Shown here: positions 44,392 through 51,994 of the stretch, piece by piece
How positions within the stretch are numbered: the first letter of the stretch is position 1
How the letters are laid out: every line of letters begins with the position of its first letter
NCBI GenBank assembly: GCA_036382575.1
Contig: DASVHL010000073.1
Location: forward strand, 34,052 to 98,051
From: UBA6022 sp036382575
GTDB taxonomy: Bacteria > Patescibacteriota > Saccharimonadia > Saccharimonadales > Saccharimonadaceae
DNA: 64,000 nt
Reading direction: 5' to 3'
The notes under the pieces: model-generated
Told to the model about the DNA's origin: nothing
Databases searched by the model: none
Seen by the model: the letters and a program-made list of their open reading frames with translations, nothing else
Position numbers and translations under genes: made by a program

Positions 44392-46308
44392 ATGCAGCTA
44401 AAACAAACAGTACGTTCGTTCGCCACTGCACTGTGGGCACTCCCTAAACGGTACACTATTCCGGCGGCAGTGTTTGTTATAGTCATTATCTTTTATATTG
44501 CGTTGTTCGTAATCGAAAAGCCGGTCACATTTTCATATGCGGCTAAAACCTGTGTTAATCGATTGACGTTCTTGCCCGATGCTCATGCAACGGCAGAAGG
44601 GAGTCATTACGCAGTTAAGCCGTCTGATGTTGTGAAAATTGGTAGCTTGCCAATCTTAGCGCGATCACTCTGTTTTACTCCAACTGAGGCGCCTCAAGTG
44701 GGGGTAAGTAAAGTAAGCTTTGCTCTGTCTGGGGGTGTGTTTGCCCGCCAAACGTTTGCCTTGCGGGTGCCAATGCCAGTGGTAGCTGACGTTGCTCCAC
44801 TTAGTAAGCCAATTCCTGTCTCGCGACCATTGATGCTTAAGATGAGTGGTGGTGATGAAGTATTTAGCTATTCATTGAAGGTTAATGATAAAGAGACTGA
44901 CTGCTCTACCGATAAACAACAGCTAGTATGTGATGTTGAAAAGTTGAGCCTCGCCCAAAGTCAAACGTACAAAGCTGAACTATTGCGCCATTTTGATAAC
45001 AACGTAGTAACGGCACTTGCCAAGAGAGATATCCAGACCTTAGCGGCAACAACCCTAACTGACTCTTCGATCAAACAAAACGAGGTAGTGTATGCCAAGC
45101 CAACTGATATCAACCTAGTATTTGACAAGAAAATCGTTAAGATCACCGCGGAATTATACAAACTAGAAGGCGATAAGCAGACCAAGGTATCAACGACGAC
45201 GGCGATTAATGAGACTGGTGCGACCATACAGCTGGCAGATCCATTAGTCCGCTCGACCGATTATCACTTGGTTGTCGATAAAATTGAAGCAACAGACGGC
45301 AGCAGCCTGGTGGAGCCATATCAACTACCCTTCAAGGTTTCAGGTGGGCCAAAAGTAACAGGGGTAAATGTTGGTTCGTATGGGGTAGCTATGGATGCTA
45401 CTATAGTGGTAAGTTTTGACCAGCCATTATCGGATAAGCAGGATATTCAGAAATTTGTCGGTCTGACAGGTGGAGTAAGTCTAGTGGGCAAGAAGGCGAA
45501 CCAGCTCATGGTGTCCCTTGCAGGGGTACCGCGATGTGGAGATTTTTCGATCAAACTGACGAATGATTTACAGAGTAATTATGATATTGGCGGGAATTCA
45601 GCCTGGAGTTTCTCTAGTCGAACGATCTGTCATACAATTAGCGCCTTTGGCACATCTGCTCAGGGGCGAGCGATGAATGCCTATTACTTTGGAGCTGGTA
45701 CAACAACAGTCATGTACACAGGGGCAATTCACGGCAATGAGGTAAGTACAAAGTTATTGATGGATCGATGGATTCAAGATCTTGAAGCTAAAGCACGCTC
45801 GATTCCGGAAGGAGTAAAAGTCGTCGTTGTTCCGACAATTAATCCTGATGGCTACGCCCGCGGCACGCGAACCAATGCTAATAATGTTGATTTGAATCGA
45901 AATTTTGCCACTAGCGATTGGCAGAAGGATATCACAACAGTTAATAATCAACCTTTTCCCGGGGGTGGCGGAGAATCTGCGATGTCAGAGCCGGAAACAC
46001 AGGCGATTGCCGCACTGGCACGCGCCTTGCGACCAAAAGTGATCCTTTCCTATCACAGTATTGGCGGTATGGTTGCGGCGAATCAAGCGGGTAATTCATC
46101 GAGTCTAGCGTCAATGTATGTGAGTAAATCTGGCTATGGTAATATCACAGGTCAATCGGACAGTACATTCGAGTACTCGATCAGTGGTACAGCGGACGAT
46201 TGGTACGCGCAGGCAATTGGTGTACCAAGTCTATTGATCGAACTTGGTAGCCATAGCTATCATCAGTTTGAGCGTAACCAGGCGGCGATGTGGGCAACTC
46301 TTCAATAA
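44392..46308 (+). CDS. Membrane-anchored M14-family carboxypeptidase-like protein
   Basis: A 638-residue protein with one N-terminal anchor (about 22-42) and an extracytoplasmic region with Ig-like beta domains (about 90-400). A peptidase M14 domain follows with zinc ligands His447 and Glu450 (IHGNE), His555 (SYHSIGG) and catalytic Glu617 (LIELGSHSYH). NPDGYARGTR and NNVDLNRNF are family motifs. M14 enzymes of this branch cut cell-wall peptides; action on self or host peptidoglycan is inference. TAAAAT ends 8 nt before the ATG; GGAG is too close to act as a normal ribosome-binding site. Confidence 0.88.
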   Translation: MQLKQTVRSFATALWALPKRYTIPAAVFVIVIIFYIALFVIEKPVTFSYAAKTCVNRLTFLPDAHATAEGSHYAVKPSDVVKIGSLPILARSLCFTPTEAPQVGVSKVSFALSGGVFARQTFALRVPMPVVADVAPLSKPIPVSRPLMLKMSGGDEVFSYSLKVNDKETDCSTDKQQLVCDVEKLSLAQSQTYKAELLRHFDNNVVTALAKRDIQTLAATTLTDSSIKQNEVVYAKPTDINLVFDKKIVKITAELYKLEGDKQTKVSTTTAINETGATIQLADPLVRSTDYHLVVDKIEATDGSSLVEPYQLPFKVSGGPKVTGVNVGSYGVAMDATIVVSFDQPLSDKQDIQKFVGLTGGVSLVGKKANQLMVSLAGVPRCGDFSIKLTNDLQSNYDIGGNSAWSFSSRTICHTISAFGTSAQGRAMNAYYFGAGTTTVMYTGAIHGNEVSTKLLMDRWIQDLEAKARSIPEGVKVVVVPTINPDGYARGTRTNANNVDLNRNFATSDWQKDITTVNNQPFPGGGGESAMSEPETQAIAALARALRPKVILSYHSIGGMVAANQAGNSSSLASMYVSKSGYGNITGQSDSTFEYSISGTADDWYAQAIGVPSLLIELGSHSYHQFERNQAAMWATLQ

Positions 46309-46309
46309 A

Positions 46310-46897
46310 TTATTGCTGCAACCGCAACATAACATAGGCATCTGAATGTTGGACGTGCACCAGTTCTTTCCCCGGTGTTGGTATGATCGTCATGAGGTCG
46401 TCATCGAGATTTGGGCAAAATGTTCGTAGCTGACGTAGCTGTTCAACCTGGCCTTCAAGCAACTCGACATGCTCTGGTTCAAGATAGCGCGAATGTTTTT
46501 TGCCATCCTCGCTGTTTGTGATGAGCGGGATGTAGTCATTAATATATTGAGTCTTCGGTCCATTGCCGGGTGTTAGACTAGGTAAGATTCGCCGGCCGAG
46601 TGCGTGAATAACAACCTCTTCTTTAATGCGTACACCTAGCGCGCCCTCAGTATGTCGCAGGCCAAGTGAAAGACGAACGAGTCCATTAGTGCTGTCGATG
46701 TAAGAATCCGCGCGACGAATAAGCCAAATCATAAATCCATTTGGATCATCTGCCCATTCGCTCATGAAGCGTTTTTGAAGGTCGAGAAGGGCTAGCTCTT
46801 GCTCTTCGATGGTTGGTGGCTCAGGGGTAAATTCCAGATTGTTAAGAATATGGTTACTGTTGTTGGAAGCCGAGTTGTGTTCAAAATGATTTGTCAT
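46310..46897 (-). CDS. Hypothetical soluble protein
   Basis: A 195-residue protein without membrane segments or recognised motifs. It is acidic in the first third (EFTPEPPTIEEQELALLDLQKRF), then has a mixed region SYIDSTNGLVRLSLGLRHTEGALGVRIKEEV that looks beta-rich. TAGACT on the minus strand ends 7 nt before the ATG. Its stop is 1 nt from that of the M14 gene on the other strand, and codon use resembles neighbours. Function unknown. Confidence 0.65.
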   Translation of the reverse strand: MTNHFEHNSASNNSNHILNNLEFTPEPPTIEEQELALLDLQKRFMSEWADDPNGFMIWLIRRADSYIDSTNGLVRLSLGLRHTEGALGVRIKEEVVIHALGRRILPSLTPGNGPKTQYINDYIPLITNSEDGKKHSRYLEPEHVELLEGQVEQLRQLRTFCPNLDDDLMTIIPTPGKELVHVQHSDAYVMLRLQQ

Positions 46898-46995
46898 GGC
46901 AATTAGTCTATCTATGTAGTATTGGCGTTATTATACAGCTAAATGTGTATATGTGAAGTCCGCCCTAGGATATGTGGTATATAATAGGACTATAT

Positions 46996-47745
46996 ATGTG
47001 TATGATATGTTCGGTGGCGTATGCGACGGCAGGAGTGGGGATGTTAATGACCGGTGGTCCTCTCGTGGCGGTTAATAGCACGAACGATACTGTAATGACC
47101 TCAAAAGCGACATTAAGTGCGCAGATAGTTAGCCTCCCACAGACACCAAGCGTCTTATCGACCGTTAAGGCACCGCGCCTCAGCGATCCACAGTGGCTAA
47201 AGGACCAGAATGCCGCTGAAGCTGCGGCAAAGGTAGCTCAGCAGGCAAATCGACGTACTGTGACATACAGCGTGACGACGAGAGGTGTTATCACTGCTAA
47301 CTTAGTAGAATTTAAAGGTCAAGCGAACGCTAGTCTTAATGATAGTCGTGGCTGGTCACGACTTGGTGTTATTTTTCAAGAAGTCGCAAGTGGCGGTGAC
47401 TTTACATTGGTATTAAGTGAAGCTTCGCAAATGACCAGCTTCTCTTCGGGCTGTGGAGTTGATTATAGCTGTCGCGCTGGACGCTACGTAATTATCAACC
47501 AGGATCGCTGGCAAGGTGCGACACCATCTTGGAATAATGCGGGCGGCTCATTACGCGACTACCGTCATATGGTGGTTAATCATGAAACAGGGCACTGGCT
47601 AGGTCATGACCACGCTTCTTGCACAGGTGTAGGACAGCCGGCACAAGTTATGCAGCAGCAATCAATCGATCTGCAGGGTTGTGCGTTCAATCCTTGGCCA
47701 ACTGCGAGCGAACTTTGGTCATCTCAGCTAGGAATAGGTTTGTGA
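46996..47745 (+). CDS. Secreted zinc-metallopeptidase-like protein (DUF3152-type)
   Basis: A 249-residue protein with an N-terminal hydrophobic signal or anchor (about 1-25), a linker and a C-terminal domain with a metzincin-like motif HETGHWLGHDH (about residues 197-207). The surrounding DYRHMVVNHETGHWLGH and VMQQQS (Met-turn-like) agree with DUF3152-type proteins of actinobacteria. Four cysteines may form disulfides outside the cell. TATAAT ends 10 nt before the ATG at 46996; an in-frame ATG at 46972 lies upstream of it. The stop overlaps the next start (TGATG). Confidence 0.78.
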   Translation: MCMICSVAYATAGVGMLMTGGPLVAVNSTNDTVMTSKATLSAQIVSLPQTPSVLSTVKAPRLSDPQWLKDQNAAEAAAKVAQQANRRTVTYSVTTRGVITANLVEFKGQANASLNDSRGWSRLGVIFQEVASGGDFTLVLSEASQMTSFSSGCGVDYSCRAGRYVIINQDRWQGATPSWNNAGGSLRDYRHMVVNHETGHWLGHDHASCTGVGQPAQVMQQQSIDLQGCAFNPWPTASELWSSQLGIGL

Positions 47746-48527
47746 TGAAGAAACTATTTCGGCCATCATTTGCAGTGCTGCGACGCCATAAAAAGCTAGT
47801 CATTCTTATTTCGATCGGTCTTATACTGATCATCTTTGCTTTATATGGCCTCTGGAGTCGGCAGCAATGGATGCAGTATCAGCCTTCGTACACGGCACAA
47901 TATCAAGCGGTTAAGACATCATTTAATAAGCTCACAGCCAATCCTGTTGTTACTGACAAAGACAAAGAAACGGTGCTCAAGCAACTGACCGTAACTTCAG
48001 AGTCGATAGATAAAACCCAGGCAGCAATGTGCACTATTAATACATTGGTGGCATGGCAAGAGTCGGTGATAGCCTCACTGAAGCAAGAGCGCCAGCGTTG
48101 CTCTGAACAACAAACAAAGCTAGTTAGCCTTAACCAAGAGGTCAAACGAGCTGTAGTGTTTGTGAATGATGATGATGTGACCGCCAAGCTATTGAAAGGC
48201 CTCTCGCAGGTAGATGAAGTGACAGATGGCGCGTGGCAAGAGCAGGTGAATGTATGGCAAGCGAAAAGTCAGGCTATCGAGAAAATAACGGTTAGTAAGG
48301 ATTTTAAGCCCGTTCAACAGTTGGCGGTGCAAAAAACAGCGGCAGTGGCAACGGCTTGGCAAGGTGTTATAGCGGCACATGCGGCAAAAGATAAACAGAA
48401 GTACGTGGCTGCTCAAGCCGGGCTTGCGGCCGCGTACGATGGGTTGGACGGCATTGCTGTCGCAACCGCAGAGATAATAGAGACAATCGCCAAAGCGGTA
48501 GAAAAAGACTATCAAATGGCTTTCTAG
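47745..48527 (+). CDS. Membrane-anchored coiled-coil protein, unknown
   Basis: A 260-residue protein: a basic N-terminus, one membrane helix (about 18-38) and a long extracytoplasmic helical domain rich in Gln, Lys and Val, with heptad-like spacing. Two cysteines (about 96 and 120) could pair. No family recognised. The start at 47745 overlaps the stop of the metallopeptidase gene by 1 nt, so the two are translationally coupled and probably act together at the surface. A longer frame from 47619 is a shadow. Confidence 0.7.
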   Translation: MKKLFRPSFAVLRRHKKLVILISIGLILIIFALYGLWSRQQWMQYQPSYTAQYQAVKTSFNKLTANPVVTDKDKETVLKQLTVTSESIDKTQAAMCTINTLVAWQESVIASLKQERQRCSEQQTKLVSLNQEVKRAVVFVNDDDVTAKLLKGLSQVDEVTDGAWQEQVNVWQAKSQAIEKITVSKDFKPVQQLAVQKTAAVATAWQGVIAAHAAKDKQKYVAAQAGLAAAYDGLDGIAVATAEIIETIAKAVEKDYQMAF

Positions 48528-48548
48528 ATAACGAGTTCTCCTATATAA

Positions 48549-48580
48549 AAAACGACCAATCTCGCAGATGTGGTCGTTTT
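48549..48580 (+). terminator. Terminator after the coiled-coil protein gene
   Basis: AAAACGACCA / TGGTCGTTTT with a 12-nt loop. Confidence 0.8.
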
Positions 48581-48683
48581 AATTTGAATCAAATTTGGAT
48601 TCAAACAGGTGCGTATTTATAATATCGCACCATCTGGATATGTGCAACAGTATAAATACAATAAAAAAGTGCTTATGTACATA

Positions 48684-48712
48684 TTGACAAAATGGCTATG
48701 CTATGCTAATAT
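48684..48712 (+). promoter_or_regulatory. Strong consensus-like promoter of the KGG gene
   Basis: A perfect TTGACA (48684-48689), a 17-nt spacer and TAATAT (48707-48712). The 5' leader holds a CACATA/TATGTG hairpin and AGAGGAGA before the ATG. It is among the best -35 matches in the window and suggests high expression. Confidence 0.75.
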
Positions 48713-48782
48713 AAAAACATACACATAGCATATGTGAGGTAATAACCGAGGTGGAGACCCCGGATAAGAGGAGAATGAACCC

Positions 48783-48989
48783 ATGGCTGGAACAAAAGCT
48801 GGTGGCCAGAAAGCGGCTGCAAAGAACTTAGCAAAAGATCCAAACTTCTACGCGAAGATTGGCGCAAAGGGTGGCCGTCTTGGTCATACTGGTGGTTTTG
48901 CTGCTAACCCTGACCTAGCTCGTATCGCTGGTGCAAAGGGTGGCCGTATCTCACGCCGCAAAAAAGTCGTTACTGACACTGCAGCCTAA
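48783..48989 (+). CDS. KGG-repeat stress-type small protein
   Basis: A 68-residue basic protein with two KGG repeats: FYAKIGAKGGRLGHTGG and LARIAGAKGGRISRRKK. The pattern (AAKNLAKDPNFYAKIGAKGG) resembles the general stress/KGG proteins and con-10-like family linked to desiccation or stationary-phase stress. The role here is unproven; it could also be a nucleic-acid-binding accessory. It has a consensus promoter, a good ribosome-binding site (AGAGGAGA) and a strong terminator, so it is a monocistronic, probably abundant transcript. Confidence 0.82.
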   Translation: MAGTKAGGQKAAAKNLAKDPNFYAKIGAKGGRLGHTGGFAANPDLARIAGAKGGRISRRKKVVTDTAA

Positions 48990-49003
48990 TTAGGCTAAGA
49001 ATG

Positions 49004-49035
49004 AAAATACCCCAGAGGATCCTCTGGGGTATTTT
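49004..49035. terminator. Bidirectional terminator after KGG gene
   Basis: A 32-nt perfect palindrome (AAAATACCCCAGAGG and complement) followed by T. It serves both the KGG gene and the convergent gene at 49036. Confidence 0.9.
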
Positions 49036-49509
49036 TTAGTGTAGCGTGTATCGCCGTAAAGCGCAGATCCGGGCTTCGTTGACTCGCCACTGTGTATGGC
49101 AAGCGACACATTTATAATGTTGCGTTTTCGTCTGGACCCCTGTTGCTTGGCAGTTAGGACAGGTACTGCGCGCATGAAGCCAGTCGCGGTAGGTGTCGAG
49201 CGATTCCTGAACAATTGATTCACTAATTGACGAGTCGTAGCGACCGCTTAGGTTCTTGCGGGCGTATTCCCACGCATCCCGCTCCATTTCGATCAGTTGA
49301 ATATCTTTGGTGTAGGTGTTATGACCAAGCAGCGCATGACCAACTTCATGGAGAAGTGTTGCTGTATCGCTAGATGCACTGGGATAGTAAAGTGTCATTT
49401 CTTGAGGTGACCAGCGGAAATCGTCACCAGATTTAAAGGTGAGCTGCGGGTAGTCTGTCTGTAATTTAGCGACGAGTGAGGTAATCGACGGCATAGTAGT
49501 AGCATCCAT
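49036..49509 (-). CDS. ImmA/IrrE-like HExxH protein with C-terminal zinc ribbon
   Basis: A 157-residue protein. The zinc-peptidase motif is HEVGH (54-58), with a plausible third ligand Glu in EMERDAWEYA (about 75). A C-terminal zinc ribbon has CxxC pairs at 117/120 and 134/137. The first part resembles ImmA/IrrE-type metalloproteases, which cleave regulators; the ribbon may bind substrate or DNA. It could start at the ATG at 49494 instead. The 5' end overlaps the ROK gene by 44 nt on the same strand, so it is probably in its operon. Confidence 0.72.
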   Translation of the reverse strand: MDATTMPSITSLVAKLQTDYPQLTFKSGDDFRWSPQEMTLYYPSASSDTATLLHEVGHALLGHNTYTKDIQLIEMERDAWEYARKNLSGRYDSSISESIVQESLDTYRDWLHARSTCPNCQATGVQTKTQHYKCVACHTQWRVNEARICALRRYTLH

Positions 49510-50281
49510 ACAGCACTGCTTCTTCGGGGTGCTTGGCTTGAATCATTTCAGGGCAAGGAATATGTGAAGGAAGCTGCTCAGTTAGTAGTGATTTTAGCTG
49601 ATCACTGTAGTGGTCGAAATAAGTGCCAATACTACCGCCAATAATGATAATGTCGGGTTGAATTATTGGAATCATTGCCAAAAAACCTTGGCAGATACGG
49701 TCTGCAATGTCATTCCAGATAGCAGGATCAGTAATGTCCCGGGCGTATTGTCCGTAGATTTTATAGATAGCCTGACCAGAGGCAAAACTCTCCCATTCGT
49801 GTTCTTCACCATTATATTCCACTAATGCCCGTCCACCCTCGCTGTGGCGCAAACCTTCATCAATATGGCCGTTAGTGATAACGCCAGTGCCAATACCGGT
49901 GCTGACTGTGACATATAGCGATGAGGTAGGAATAGGGTCGAGTGAGCGTGTTTCGGCGAGTCCTGCGAGATTGGCGTCATTTTCAATGACGATTGGCGCA
50001 TCACCAAGGACACCTTGAAGCGCCGTCTGAGCATCGAAGTTCTTCCAGCCTAAATTATTGCACCAGATTGCCACACCGTCTTTGATAATGCCAGGCAGGG
50101 CAACAACAACAATATCGACATGAGCAGCACCATAGGTATCTTGCAGTGTTTTACGGAGAAGTGTGACGTATTCATTTTGGTCAGGCGGGGTAGGAAATTT
50201 GATCGTTTCCTGTAATTCGCCTTGTTCATTAAAACTGGCGATTAGGGTTTTGGTCCCTCCGGTGTCGACGGTCACTAACAT
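49466..50281 (-). CDS. ROK-family sugar kinase-like protein without the zinc motif
   Basis: A 271-residue ROK protein: VDTGGTKTLIASF (phosphate 1), ENDANLAGLAE (catalytic Asp), VSTGIGTGVI (phosphate 2) and IIIGGSIG. Most ROK enzymes bind zinc through a His and CxCGxxGC; here the stretch between EGGRALVEYNG and FASG has no Cys, so the zinc site is absent. A glucokinase or N-acetylhexosamine kinase is possible. TACACT on the minus strand ends 6 nt before the ATG. Confidence 0.85.
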   Translation of the reverse strand: MLVTVDTGGTKTLIASFNEQGELQETIKFPTPPDQNEYVTLLRKTLQDTYGAAHVDIVVVALPGIIKDGVAIWCNNLGWKNFDAQTALQGVLGDAPIVIENDANLAGLAETRSLDPIPTSSLYVTVSTGIGTGVITNGHIDEGLRHSEGGRALVEYNGEEHEWESFASGQAIYKIYGQYARDITDPAIWNDIADRICQGFLAMIPIIQPDIIIIGGSIGTYFDHYSDQLKSLLTEQLPSHIPCPEMIQAKHPEEAVLYGCYYYAVDYLTRR

Positions 50282-50367
50282 GTACGTAGTGTAGCATATT
50301 CATGCCAAGTTGTGCCGTCGATTCAAAAGGAATATACTAGAGTAAAGTAAGTGAGGAGTAACCGGTA

Positions 50368-50757
50368 ATGGTACGATCGAATCAGGGTGGTTCAGTACTA
50401 AGTTTTCTAATCATAGGCGGGGCGCTTATCGTGCTTTTGATTGGTGGCGTTTATTTTATTCGTACACGCGCTAATGACACGATTGCGCAGGCTACAACAG
50501 ATCAGAAGCAGTCTAATAAATCGGATGAAGCCGCGACATCGACAAAATCAGACGAGCCAAAAACTAAGACGCAGCCCGAGAAGGCAAAACCAGAAACAGC
50601 TAGTCCGAAACCGCAACCAACACCGTCGACGCCGCGTCCAGCTCAGTTGCCACAAACAGGTCCTGCGGAGACTGTTGTTGCGATGCTTGGGGCTGGGTTG
50701 CTCGCTGGTTCAGCGACAGCCTATTATCGCTCTCGTGAACGCCGCGTAACACTTTGA
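50368..50757 (+). CDS. LPxTG-motif surface protein, small
   Basis: A 129-residue protein. An N-terminal helix (about 10-32) is followed by a Lys/Pro/Thr-rich, probably extended linker (about 40-92), LPQTG (94-98), a short hydrophobic helix and a basic tail ending RSRERRVTL. The layout matches a sortase substrate, but the N-terminal helix could also act as an uncleaved anchor, giving a protein attached at both ends. GAGGAG lies about 9 nt upstream of the ATG. No sortase is in the window. Confidence 0.78.
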   Translation: MVRSNQGGSVLSFLIIGGALIVLLIGGVYFIRTRANDTIAQATTDQKQSNKSDEAATSTKSDEPKTKTQPEKAKPETASPKPQPTPSTPRPAQLPQTGPAETVVAMLGAGLLAGSATAYYRSRERRVTL

Positions 50758-50855
50758 CTTCCGCTCCTCTCTGGGGTACAATGGAAAAGATCTAGGAGTG
50801 CTATATTTAGCGTGCTTCAGAAATATCAATTAAGGAAGGAGTCTATCTAAGACTT

Positions 50856-51935
50856 ATGGCAACAAAAGCCACAATAACAATGGATGATTTGCTCGCTGCC
50901 GAAGGTGACAGCGTTAAGCAACTAACAGCAGGAGAAGTAATTACCGGAACGGTTCTTAGTCTTCGTAAACACGAAGTACTGATCGATCTTGGCGCCCAAG
51001 GTGTTGGTTTCGTACCACGCCGCGAGGTTGGATTCTCTCGTGCATTAAAAGAAGGTGATGAAGTTACAGCTAGCGTCGTTGATGCCGAGCTTGATAACGG
51101 CTACTCACTACTATCACTTCGTAAAGCTGCGAAAGATCGCGGTTGGGATGAAGTGGCTGCAAAAATGGACGCTGGCGATATTATCGACGTGTCTCCATAT
51201 GACGCAAACCGCGGTGGTTTGTTGGTTGAATACGAAGGTGTTCGCGGGTTCCTACCTGTGTCACAACTTTCAGCAGAACACTACCCACGTGTTGGTTCAA
51301 GCGACAAAGATGAAATCTTGCAACGTTTGAACAGCCTTGTTGGTCAAACACTTAAGGTTCGTATTTTGGACTGTGACCGCAAAGCTAACAAACTTATCTT
51401 TAGCGAAAAAGAAGCTATCAAAGACGGCCTTGCTGCTCGATTTGAAAAACTTGCTGTTGGTGACAAGGTCACTGGTATCGTTACTGGTGTTGTTGACTTC
51501 GGTGTATTCGTTAACGTTGAAGGTATCGAAGGTTTGGTACACATCTCAGAAATTAGCTGGGAACGTGTGAGCAACCCAAGTGACTACGTTAAAGTTGGTC
51601 AAACTATCGAAGCGAAAATCATTTCAATCGATAAAGACCGCCTTAGCCTAAGCATGAAGCAGCTTACTCAAGACCCATGGCTTGATGAAGTTGAACAATT
51701 CAAATCAGGTGCTGAAGTAGAAGGTACAGTAACTCGTATCACTCCATTCGGTGCATTTGTACAGATCAGCCCAGCTGTTGAAGCTCTGGTTCACATTTCT
51801 GAACTTGGTGACGGCAACGATGTTGATCCAGAAAAAGTCTTTACATTGAACGAGCGCAAATCATTTACTGTGCTTGATATCGACAAAGACAACCGCAAGA
51901 TTTCACTAAGTCTTGCTGACAAAAAGAAGAAATAG
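50856..51935 (+). CDS. rpsA: 30S ribosomal protein S1 (four S1 domains)
   Basis: A 359-residue S1 protein with four S1/OB-fold repeats (about 22-95, 107-176, 193-265 and 280-352), against six in E. coli. The third and fourth repeats carry the strong motif G-V-DFGVFV...GLVHISE. S1 helps mRNAs without strong Shine-Dalgarno sites to bind the 30S subunit. GGTACAAT at about 50777 gives a leader of about 75 nt ending in AAGGAAGGAG, 14 nt before the ATG. The infB gene follows after 59 nt. Confidence 0.93.
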   Translation: MATKATITMDDLLAAEGDSVKQLTAGEVITGTVLSLRKHEVLIDLGAQGVGFVPRREVGFSRALKEGDEVTASVVDAELDNGYSLLSLRKAAKDRGWDEVAAKMDAGDIIDVSPYDANRGGLLVEYEGVRGFLPVSQLSAEHYPRVGSSDKDEILQRLNSLVGQTLKVRILDCDRKANKLIFSEKEAIKDGLAARFEKLAVGDKVTGIVTGVVDFGVFVNVEGIEGLVHISEISWERVSNPSDYVKVGQTIEAKIISIDKDRLSLSMKQLTQDPWLDEVEQFKSGAEVEGTVTRITPFGAFVQISPAVEALVHISELGDGNDVDPEKVFTLNERKSFTVLDIDKDNRKISLSLADKKKK

Positions 51936-51951
51936 ACCTATCGAGAGATAG

Positions 51952-51976
51952 TATAATTCCGTCACGAGGGTGACGG
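51952..51976 (+). promoter_or_regulatory. TATAAT and hairpin between rpsA and infB
   Basis: TATAAT (51952-51957) precedes CCGTCAC-GAGG-GTGACGG, a 7-bp hairpin just before the infB Shine-Dalgarno AAAGGAG. It may be a promoter, a processing site or a translational element; none is proven. Confidence 0.45.
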
Positions 51977-51994
51977 GCAGAAAGGAGCTTTCCG

